Below are positions 24,726 through 36,700 of a stretch of 64,000 nt of DNA, in pieces. The notes beneath the pieces were generated by a model, which was not told where the DNA came from, searched no databases, and was given only the letters and a program-made list of their open reading frames with translations. Numbering within the stretch: the stretch's first letter is position 1; each line of letters begins with the position of its first letter. The position numbers and the translations under genes are program-made. Origin of the DNA: Corythoichthys intestinalis (lineage: Eukaryota; Chordata; Actinopteri; Syngnathiformes; Syngnathidae); assembly GCF_030265065.1 (NCBI RefSeq), contig NC_080416.1, positions 379,501 to 443,500 of the forward strand, written 5' to 3'.

Positions 24726-27700
24726 TCAGTCCATCTTCTCTTTGTGAACCAGTTTAGGAGCGTCCACAAAGTCTTGCCCGTTGAAGAGGATGATGGTAGC
24801 TGTAATGGCACTGCAGGCACCCCAAAACATCACGTAAGCAAAAGTCTCCGTCCACGTATCGCCTGAAAGAAAAGGTCAAAATAGCCCTATATAAAGTGGG
24901 GGACAAACATGTGCCAACAATGGTGTCAAATATGACATCATAAAATAACATGGCGTTTCACAGGAGCATCATGAGCTAAGTTGATCTGATGTTTCAGTAA
25001 GAATAGCTTCAAATTTTGTGTTTCACCAGATTATCATTATTTGTTGAAAAAACAAAAATGTTATCAAACTTACCAGCCATGAGAAGACATACGATGCACA
25101 TGGAGAATGCCACCAGCATGACTATAGGTAACTGTAATACAGGATTCAAAGATCACATTCAAGTTTCTGCCAACAGATGATTAAACTTCTGATCAACTGA
25201 CTGTGAGAAACTTCCAGTCCTTCTGCACCCGAAGAGGACCGGGGGCGTCCGATTCGTCGATGGCAAAATTACCCAGAAACAAGTCGATGGAATCCTGAAA
25301 ACAAATCATTTATTAGACAGAAAATTGAATGGGAATACTATTTTTTCTTGTATTTACCGATCGACTAATATGAGCAAGATTGACGCTGACAAGCCCACGT
25401 CTGCACCAGCAACTCTCGCAATCAGTTCTCCCGGACAGTCCAAAACAAATGGCGGGACGCCCTGTCCCAACACAAGGAACACCGGAGAATGCCACATATC
25501 CAACTGATAACATGACTGATAAGACTCCAAGAGCTCCTTTGACGCTAAGGTGGCAAAATCCACAACCCTCGTTGCCCTGACAACAGTAACTCCCAAATCC
25601 TCCTGTCCAATCCGTAAACAGACAATAATCCTAAACGACGCCCAAGCACACCCTTCTTCTGCCCACAGCCCGCCCCGTGAGAGCTTTCAAAAAGACTGAA
25701 TGTTTAACTGATGTCATTTTTCTCGGGAACCTTTTGTTGACTTGTGATATGGTGACCCTGAGTCTTCGCCTGGGTCTTGAAGGAATCTGCCTTCTAGCCT
25801 GACTGCTGAAATTGATTTTGCCCCCTCAGCGTCAAAGGGGCTCTTGGAGCCTTGTCAGTAGTGTTATCAGTTGGATATCGGGTGTTCTCCAGTGCTCCTT
25901 GTGTTAGGACAGAACGCCCTGCCATTTGTCCTGGACTGTCCGGGAGACCTGATGCGAGAGTTGGTGCATCAATCTTTCTCATGATGCACACTTTGGGCTT
26001 TCGTGATAAGATGGCATCGTGTATCTTTTATGCCCTATTTTATGGCCTATATTCTGCTTGTTTTCCTTAAACTATGGTGTAAGTGCTATTTATTTTTTAT
26101 TAAGTGTGTTAAAGTCATACAAACAGTCATACAGTAAATACCAGAAACGATACTATTCCCTGATTGATTATATTAAGTGTGTTAGAGTAATGCAAAAAGT
26201 TAGACGGCGCCTACGAGAAAAGGTACTATTTCCTTCAGCCTGTTGCTATTTTGCCTTGCCAATTGATCGCAGTCGACCTGAATAAATTGTCAACTTGTGT
26301 TTGGAAGCCTTCTTTCAGCTTTCAAAATGAAGTCAGTACAAGGGTTAAGACTAAGGTGAACGCGCGGAGTTTGGCCTTTCGGCCAGGTTGTCGGGTTTTG
26401 CCGGCCTGGGTCGTCGAGCTGCACCAGCGCAGGTCCGGCGGTTCGGCTAGCGTGATTCCGGCATTCTGGCTGAAAGTAGTGTTGCACCGATACCATTTTT
26501 TGGGCCCGATACCGATACCTGGCTGTGCGATACCACTCTGTTTGCAAAAAAAAAAAAAAAAAACAACATATATATATATGTGTGTGTACGTATAGGGGAT
26601 GCAACGATACAGTTAAGTCACGGTTTGGTACGATTTTCGATACAATTCAATACATTTAATGCTCCGAAACAGAAAATACAACTGTTATTATTATTTGTAT
26701 TTATTTATTTGCTAACAAGCAAAAATAACAGTGCCATCATATAAACAACCATTTAGTGTATAATATTGATGTGCTTACTTCTTACTGATCTGAAGAAATT
26801 TCGTATATACTGTAAGTGGTGAGAACAATCTTTACTGTTTGTAAAGTGGGGCACACTGTTGATTGCTGCAGCTCTCTTAGCAGCTATATTTACCATATAA
26901 GCAAAACATCCTATTTGTGGTTCGAGTCCATCTGTAACATGCGCTGAATTAACAGTATTTGCAGCATTATCTATAGTCACTGGTATGGATTGATTTGGCC
27001 TGCTTAACTTCCATTCAGTCATGGCGGTTTCTAATTCATCAATGTAGTATATGGACTACGCGTCGCTCTGGGCTCACGCAGCGAATGGCATGGGATGTAA
27101 TGTAGCACATTTAGGTTGCTATTTGATGATATCTAGTGTGTGCGCGCGAGAGTTGGCATGGGATCTAAAATGTGACATCTAGGTTGCTATCTGATGATAT
27201 CTAGTGTGCGCGCTGCACCGCTTGAGTGTTTTCTGGCCACAGATGTCTCTTCTGCTCATTACTGCACAACACCAGCATAATATGACAATCGACTTTCATA
27301 AACAGGATGAGTTTGAAGTACGGCGCTCTTAATTTGCCACTCATTGTTCATCATGAAACCATGAGTTTGCTTCGTCTCTCACGGTTTTAACCTTTCTGAT
27401 CCCATCGGCGCTACTACAGCAAGCGTTAGCTTAAGCATGCTAATCGTTTGTGAATGTCTTGTAAAAAAAGCAGCGTAACATCGCGGATGTGCGTTGTAGT
27501 GAACATCTTTAATATTGAAGACGAAGGTGTTATTTTTGTTTGGTACTTACGAGACAAAGACATACAGATGTCACGCATCGGGATTTGGGAAGTTGGCTCA
27601 CGTGGGGAGGACAGTTCATTTGTGCTAAAGTGATGCCAGTAGATGGTATCGGCGCCCTAAATGTTGGTACTCGTCGATACCGATACTACCAATTCGAGCC

Positions 27701-30700
27701 GGATCGGCGCCCCCTGCCGATACTGGTATCGGTATCGGTGCAACTTTAGCTGAAAGGTCATATTCTTTAAAAATGAAGCTTCATTTCCTCAAACAATAAC
27801 TAGGTCAAGTTAAACCGCAACATTGTTCCAAATTCTGATGTATCAGAGGCAGGAGGGCAGACTTGGTTTTTGCTGCCCAGTCGCTCATAGCAACTTGAAT
27901 TATGAATGCCCCATTTTACAAATAGTTATAATTAAGAACGTCAGGTTTTTTTTTCTTCGTGTAAGCCAATATTTGACCTGTGAGTGAGTTTTTATCCTAG
28001 TCAAAAGGCTTGAAAAAGTGAGTCTTGAAAAGGAAGTTGACGATGTCTATTCTGCTCTCAGCCAAGTGCTTTAGTGCCTTACAAATAAACATAGTGTACA
28101 AGTGTTGTATGAAGTATATCAAACCAAAAATGCTAGCGGGAGAAAATAGATACTTGCAGAAGTTGGCGAGTGAATTCTGATCTAATATCAATCTTTTGGT
28201 ATACAGTAATGAGTGTTGTCACCATAAAAAGACAGTTTCCCCGCTCCCTCCCCCATTCTTAGCATTGCAAGACCGTATACGGTGACCGGCAGCACGTAAC
28301 GTACTTGTCTAAAGCCGTCAGAGAAGTTGTTTTTGTAATAGCGGATCATGGAGTTCCAACCGTCCATCACCAAACCCCACTGGGTTCTTTTCCCTGTCCT
28401 GAAAAAATAAAAGACTCATTGTTGAAGACAGAAACTTCCCAAATTGAGAAAATACCATGTTAGTCGGTTGGTGTGTTATTGTACCTTGTAAAGTCTGTTT
28501 TTAATGCACCGGTTCCTGCATACTGCACAGCACATGCATTGGCATTGTCAGCCCATGCTGATTAGAAAGCACAGAGATGTCAGGCTCAAACGTAACATGC
28601 AGGTTTTAGTCCCACTTTACCGTTTTTGTAGATCTTCTCAAAGTCGGCCTGTTCTTCAAGCCGTTGTCCAACGTTTAGAACACCCATTCTCTTTAGAAAG
28701 AAGAGAAAAATACATATTGCAAATCTCATCTCATGTACTTTTTGCTCACTTTATGTTTACCTGAAGCTGAGACTGCAAGGAGCGTCGTGCCAAAAGGCTC
28801 TGGATGACATTGGTTCTGTCCAGGCAGTCCATGCAGTTACTACGGAAGACGCCTTTTTGCTGGACTAGTACCTTCCCGTCCTGGTTCACCATGAAGTAAC
28901 TGCACATGAAGGGAAAACGAGGATGAAGGATCCCCTTCTGTAACACGTCCATTTTACCGTTAGCGCTTTCTTAAATCTGCTGTGTGAAATACCTGTAATC
29001 GTCTTGTGTTTCAGCTACAGCGTCCACCAAGATCTGGAGACGATCCCATCTCATGTGGCTGCACTCTTTGTGGAAGTCAAAGGCTATGTAACTGAGGACG
29101 GATGAAAAAATGTTAGGAGAAAGAAAAGTCAAGGCAAAGACAGCCGGAGTCGACTTTCCCTTTTTACAGCTGACGGAAATAGTACCTCTTCTCGTAGTCA
29201 CCGTCTAACAGCTTGCATTATTCTAACACACATAATATAATCAATCAGGAATAGTATCATTTGTCGTATTTATGGTTTGACTGTTTGTATTACTCTAACA
29301 CACCCAATATAAAATAAATAGCACTTATACCATAGTTTATGGAAAAAGAGCAGAATATAGGACATAAGAGATACATGACGCCTTCTTATCACGGAAGCCC
29401 AATGTGTGCGTCATGAAACTGACTGAGCAAGATTGACGCTGACAAGCGCATGTCTGAACCACCAACTCTCGCAATCAGTTCTCCCGGACAGTCGAGAACA
29501 AATGGCGGGACGCCCTGTCCCAACACGAGGAACACCGGAGAACGCCCGATATCCAACTGATAACACGACTGATAAGATTCCAAGAGCCCCTTTGACGCTG
29601 AGGTGGCAAAATTCCTGACAACAGTAACTCCCAAATTCTCCTGTCCGACACACAAAAGGACGATAATCCTAAACAACGCCCAAACGCACCCTTCTTCTGC
29701 CCACGGCCCGCCCTGCGAGAGCCTTCAAAAAGACTGAATGTTTAACTAATCGCTGTCATTTTTTATTGGGAACCTTTTGTTGACTTGTGATATGCTGACC
29801 CTGAATCCTCGCCTGGCTCCCTCTGTGCTGTATGATCGCTGTCGACCTAAATAAATTGTCAACATGTGCTTCGAAGCCTTTTTCCAGCTTTCAAAATGGA
29901 GTCAGTACAAGGGGTTAAGACTAAGGTGAATGCGCGGAATTTGGCCTTTTGGCCAGCTTGCCGGGATCTCGCTGGCCCGGGTCGTTGGATCTGCACCAGC
30001 GCGGGTCCAGCAACAATGTGGCTAAAAGGTCAGATTCCTTCACAGCTTTTTAAAAAAAAATCTCCTAAATGAACGGAAGATGCCGACACATAATCTCGGA
30101 GCAAGAAACAATTTCTCTCGTCGTGTGAAATGTTCTTCATACAATGACAATCTTCGAATGATAACACTATAAGCACATCTCCATGTTAATATGGAAAAGT
30201 TGGTGGCCACACCGCTTTACGAAATTCACTTCAGTGTACGCCAAATGTGTTGTTGCGGTCTAGAATTAGAATGAAGAAGTATTATAAAAACACTTTGAGC
30301 AACATGGAATGTGTGGAAAAGCGATATATAACCATGCTAATCTGACAGAACATCTCGATCACCCGCACTTCTTTCCTTCGTTTTTGTTTTCGCCGAGAGC
30401 ACACATAGTTTTTGGATGGCAATTTATTTGTTAAATATGTAATAAAATGAAAATGAGTGTCACTTACTTGAGCATACCATTGTTCATGCCAGTCACCATT
30501 TTGGCAAATGCTTGTTCAAGTGGCTTTTCAGACCCTTTCTGATTTACCTGGAAAACAATAGACACATCGTAATGTATGTACAGTACAGGCTGAAAATTTG
30601 GATACACCTCCTAACTCGTGCGCTTTCTTTATTTCATGACTATTGATCCTGTAGATACCCTCAGTGAGAAACGTGCCTAATTTGTAAATCATAAGGTCCC

Positions 30701-33700
30701 GGAACGCAAAGTACATATGACAGCGCAGGGATGATGAGACGGGCACAGGTTCCGGAACATAGGCAGAAAATGGTGCTGAAAACAACACGCAAAGGCCCAC
30801 TTGCCATGCTTTGGAACTTACAGGCCTCGATTTCAGATAATATCCATGGTATAAATGTTATGACAACAATTTACAATTATTTAGACTATACTCAGCACGG
30901 CAATTGCCCACATAACCACAGGCACAGGGACTTATAGTACACAGTCAGCAATTAGTTTCTCAACAGGTCTAACTTGTAAAACATAAAAAAAAAATAAAAA
31001 AAAAAAAAAAATCATCACGAACTCTTTCTTTTGAGAGTTTCATCCCCGTTTTCTCCGGCTCCAAAGTTCTAACCGCCTTGCAAATTGTGCAGCCCAAACC
31101 CAAACAAGGGTACTGGCCTGTTGCTGTTCCACCTGGCTGACTCCTGGCGCTGGCCCCCACTCCGGGTGGCGCTGAACCTGACCAGCTGCTGCCACAGTAG
31201 CAGCCTCCTGCCCCGGCTTGGCTGCCTGTCTGTGTATCTGGCTAGCTGCTGCGGCGCTAGTCTCCCGCTCCACCCGGTCCCGCCCGTTAGCACGATCGCT
31301 GCAGCTACCCTCATGGCCGGTTGTTGCTTTTCTGACTCGTTTTGAACCATCTTTCTTCTTTTTGAAAAAACACAGTAAATGCAGCTGTTTTTTTGGCATG
31401 TTGAAATACTGTTTGATCATAGCTGCTTGCTCCCCAAATGCTGCAATTTTTGATGTTTTTTATGTCAGGGGTGTGATTTGTTGGTCCAGTTTACAGTGCT
31501 TCAACAAATCTCCGACTCTTTCAAATGACGTTAAATTTTGATAAACACCATTGTTACCGGCATCCCCAAGGGGCCGCTGTCCCGTTTCAGTGTGACCGGC
31601 ATTGCCAATTTAGCGTAGAAGAAGAAGTGGGCGAGCGTAAGGGGGAGAGAGGGAGCGAAAAGGAGAGTTGAGTGGGAGCGCGGCTGACTGTCCCCGGCTG
31701 GTTTTTGTTTAGTTAATAAAAGTCTCCATGCAACAGCCATCCGAGGCGTTTCTGTGTTTTTATACACTACACCACACCACCTCCCTGAAGGAAGAATCGG
31801 ACGTAGAAGCGACGGCAAACGATCCACGGAAATCGCCGGTCCACATATTATTATTATTTTAAATTCACCAGAGGTGTCGGGTCAGCCAAAATAAGTCCCG
31901 GAACACAGAGAGGCCAAAATCAGAGGTGCCGGATCTTGTTCCGGCAGGATCCGGCACAAATTTACCCCTGAGTGAGAATCTATAATGTAAATAGTCACGA
32001 AAAGAAAGAAAACGCACACATTGAGAGGCAAAGTATTACAGAAAATTCAGAGTTGACCTTTGGCTCAATTAAATACGGAGGTTGGACTTACCAGGTTAAG
32101 AAGGGTTTGTTTCCCATAGATAAGAAGTTGAGAGTCAAAATGCCTCTGGAAGCCATCCATCTGTAATATGTTTCCAGGTGGTTATTATTCTCTCAATGGA
32201 AAGAAGACCAAGTTGTACTTACGTGACTTGTTGTTTTGCTGATAATAGGTTTAGGTTTGTATTTGAGGTTGGGCCTTTGACTCCAGTAAAAAGGCATGGA
32301 GCCTCTCGTCTGTGGGATAAATATAGCACTTTTAAACATGCTCACACAATGAATGACATGGCGTAGAAAAAATAAAGCTGACCAATCATACTTGCCTGTA
32401 CAAAGGAAGCCTTGGCTCCCTCATACAAAACTAGCTGCTCAGTTTCAACAAAGTTAGCGGCATGGCCTTCTGAGTCGATGCCTGTTGAGAGAATTGCGAT
32501 TCATCTGAAAACGCTTTTTCTATTTGTCCATGTTAAAACACTAAGGATAGGATAGTTGTTTTTTTTTTTTTTTTTTACTAGGGTCGTCCCAATCCGACAC
32601 CATGAGCCAAAAAAGCAGATCCAAATGCATAGTATTAGTAGTAGTAGTATTTCCATACTAAAGAAATGATCATTCTTGCACAATGCTATTGTACTGTTAG
32701 CTTCCCATGACAGCTACTTCAGATTCTGCTGTGTTGCCTAGTACAAAACACTTTTTTTCTGTTTCTTTTGATAATACTCTTTTACATCTAGATTATGTTG
32801 TTACTTAGGCTTAGACTTTAAAAAACAAAAGTAATTTAAAAAAGCTACTATACATGTATAAAATATGAGCGATTTTGCCCTTTTTAGGAGCTTGATGAAA
32901 GTAAATGATTTTTTTTTTTTTTTTTTTTTTTACCTCTGACATAGTATCTGACACCGGCCCGGAAGCAGCTTCTCCGTGAAATGAGGACCCACTCAAAGAT
33001 CTTCCCGTTGATGCGACACGGTTTCATGACAATAACTGGACCAACAGATCAAGGAGAGTAAAGCATTCTTCGGAAGCGCAAAAAAACGACATTTCTCAGT
33101 TAAATACAGCATGGAGGGAAAAGGATACAGCCATGCACAACGGGGATAGCAAACCTGTGGAGCTATGGAAAGTTGGATCAGATATCAGCCATTAAGAGAT
33201 TGTAAAAATACAGAGCTAGAACGCAAAAGTGAGTTTGGTGGCGCTACCTCTGGCTGTGCCGCCAGCTCTCGAAGGAGATTGGCATTCCACACAAATCTCT
33301 GATCTGCCTGAAACACAATCATTTATCTTTCACTTCCAAGTTTGTCAGCTCTTAAACAGTATTCGATTTGACTTTACGTTTCACCAATGAGACATCGCAA
33401 AAAACCCCACGTGACTCCATCATACCAATCAAGACGTAACAATACAATCACATGACCACACACAAGCTTGCAGTCAGAAGCCCTATGATCACGCCGGCCA
33501 CTTCAATCACGCAACATCTTTAAACAACTTTATATATACACTACTATATACGTATATAAAAAACCAACTATTTAACATAGAGGCGTTAAAGTGGATTTCA
33601 AGCTCTCTCCCAGTTTTTATTTGGCACTGATAGACCACAGACGATTATTTTCATTTCATGGTAGGAATTGGGTTTGTCCCGATCTCATATTGTAGCACTC

Positions 33701-36700
33701 GGGTTCAAATCGGAGTCTCCCGACTTTAAGGACCAAGTACCGATCCGATACAACGGCATGTATTAAGGAGAATCCAAATGTAAAATGTTTTCATACTTCA
33801 GACATGTCAGTCTTGCATGATGCGGTCTTACAGTTATCTTAATGCACGAGACAGCCAACTAAAGTTAACAATATCTTTGTCCATGTTGATTATTGTGTTG
33901 TGTTGTAGCCCTTAAAATAAAATAAATACCATTATTGAATCTTCCAAACCCAATCTTTTCCACCCGATCGTCTGAAAAGGAGGATTTCCGTTCGGATCCG
34001 GAACATCCCGAGTTGTAATGATACACTTATCAAAATCAAAGTCGTGACACTGTTTTATATGTAAGATTTGAGAACAAGTACATTTATTTATTTGATCGCT
34101 TACCCTCTCTAGCAGGCTCATCTCCTGGAAGTCCGGACTGGTATTGGCCAGCCGCTGAAGGGTGTGTGTCAGGTCGTAATCAGTACAGAAGTAAAAACCG
34201 TCTGTTGTCAGCACATTATTTAGCATGGACAGGAAGGTCTTATTCTCCTGAGACTAGAAAAAAGACAGAAAAATAAACTTCTTTTACAAGGAGCACGGGC
34301 TAAAAAGAACCATTTTTCCGAATATTGAAGAACATTTTCCATTGCAAATCAAGCCTGAATAAAATATCAATTGCATTAACTGTAGTGCATATTTACAATT
34401 GGACCAAAAGCCAACTGTGTGTTTCCCCTGAAAAGGCACATTTTGATTGATCGGTTTCCAAATCTGTATGTGTGAGCCACTATCGATGATGATAAAAAAA
34501 AAACATTTTGTCGACAAACAATTACCTTGTGACGAGGACGAGCTAAAAACGTGTTTCGGGGGATGGGTAACACAACGAGACAAATGCCAGTTTTCGTCCA
34601 ACGAGACGAAAACGCCACAGTTTCTGTCATATGTTCGCAATGCGTAATATTCTCTTATTGTACGTATAGTAAGGCAGCCTGCATCGTAGCAATTGAAGGA
34701 ATCAGACATTCTAGCCAGGAATCACGCCAGCCAAATGGCCGGACCCGCACTGACGCAGCTCCAACAACCCGGGCCGGCGAAACTCCAACAACCGGCCAAA
34801 AGGCCAAACTCACGCGCATTCACCTTAGTATTAACCCCTTGTTCTGACTCCATTTTGAGAGCTGGAAAAAGGCTTCGAAGCACAGGTTGACAATTTATTC
34901 AGGTCGACAGCAATGTGAAACAGTCAGGTGAGGAGGCAGACTCATTCCAAGGTCACCATATCAACACCATATCAACAAAAGGTTCCCGAGAAAAATGGCA
35001 ACGATAAGGTAAACATTCAGTCTTTTTGAAGACTCGTGGGGCGGGCTGTGGGCAGAAGAAGGGTGTGCTTGGGTGTTGTTTAGGATTATTGTCCGTTTGT
35101 GGATTGGACAGGAGGATTCAGGAGTAACTGTTTTCAGAGCAACGAGGGTTGTGGATTTTGCCTCTCCAGCCAGTACGAAATCATCCTTCCAATAAGATTT
35201 GTTTATTTGCGTGATGTGTTCTTAACGAGCAACTTCACTCTTCCGCGTCAGAGTCGTCTTCACAACAACACAGATGGCGAACAGGAGAGCCGAGAATATG
35301 TTCCAATCCGAACGTAAAATCAGTTTTAAATTACCAAAAACACATCGACACAAGTCATTGACAACAGTCTGTCTCGCGCTAGCCATATCAAATAAACTTC
35401 TCCGTTCTCTGCTCGTGCCGCGCCAGAGTTGTCGCTTTACCAACGTCACGTCTGTCCGTCGCTGATTGGTCCACTCCGCTGTCTGTTTGCTGTGGCTTGC
35501 TCCGCCTTGGAAATTTGATCCGCTCATTAGTCGCCAGACTCTATAGCTGGAACAGCGGTGAGTCTGGTATACCAGGCGGCTACTTGTAAATGTTTTGCCT
35601 CGTCAGTGTCAATCTTGCTCAGTCAGTTGCATGACGCACACCTTGGGCTTCCGTGATAAAAAGGCGTCATATATCTCTTATGCCCTATATTCTGCTCGTT
35701 TTCCTTAAACTATGGTGTATGCGCTATTTATTTTGTATTAGGTGTGTTAGAGTTATACAAACAGTCAATCAAGCAGTAAATCCGAGAAACGATACTATTC
35801 TCTGACTGATTATATTAAGTGTGTTAGAGTAATACAAACAGTCGATCGGTAAATACGAGAAAAGATACTATTCCCTTCACTGTGTTCGGGTCGTGCCCTG
35901 GTATTTCTATTGGCAAACCTGAAGTCCACTGTAACCACGTTGCAGTTGCATTCTCTCTGCGTCTCTGCCGAGATAATAGGATAAGACCGCTAAGCCACTT
36001 AACCTGATATGAACAGCTCGCCTTTCTTTGGTTACAGACTCTACATATTCTCCCATTAAAAGTGAATGTTTTCATTGCATATTGATGATCAAGGTCCTGA
36101 CTGTCAAATGCTGACCAAGAGTTTTTATACCTGGATCTCTGACAGATGCAAAATGGTCTTCTTGTAAGAGATGATATCAAAATCCACTGCTTTCCACACT
36201 GCATGACCCAAGAGGCTGCCCACATTTTTCTTCCTTGTGATGACGATCAGGTACATCCCTATGTAAAGTCGGTTGGTGCAATATATAACATACACAACAA
36301 TATACTCAAATGGAAATACCATCTCTTTATTATACCCACCAGCAACCAGGCGAATGGTTCCCATGATGCCACAAATAGGCCTGGTGACCGCTGAGGCAGG
36401 GATATCTTTTTTACCTGCAAAAACACTTCAAATGAGATGCTTTGGAATCTCCAACCCTCTTCTTTGGGAGCGTTGCTTTGCATAATTTAAAAAAAAATTT
36501 TTTTTTTTTTGACTTGAGTCCATTTTTTAGATGACTACCTTTACTCGAGTAACATCATTTTAAAGTAAGGCTACTCTTACTTGAGTAAAATGTTTCACCT
36601 GTCATTTACAACAACAAATGACTCTTGATAGCTTTAACCTCTATAATGGATCATAGACTTCATAATGGTATTGACGGGTCACGCACTGCGCCTCGGCTTC

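Larger units (their letters stand above)
25326..27770 (+). mobile_element. LTR-like repeat, copy B (solo LTR with two nested insertions)
   Basis: Left end TGAATGGGAATACTAT; right end at 27770 after removal of a nested hAT. A 4-bp direct repeat AAAT flanks it (25322-25325 and 27771-27774). A polyadenylation-type AATAAA lies near 26281. No gag, pol or env is present, so it is read as a solo LTR of an ERV or Gypsy-like element. Nested within it are an inverted, internally deleted relative (25778-26237) and a hAT element (26477-27748). It sits in sacm1l intron 17 in the orientation opposite to the gene. Divergence from copy C suggests moderate age. Confidence 0.6.

Noticed and set aside
25326-27770. 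A full endogenous retrovirus
   Set aside because: No gag, pol or env similarity occurs between or beside the LTR-like copies; each is best read as a solo LTR.
31040-31420. GC-rich ORFs in sacm1l intron 11 that resemble a coding exon
   Set aside because: Low-complexity composition, open in several frames at once, with no splice sites giving a compatible phase.
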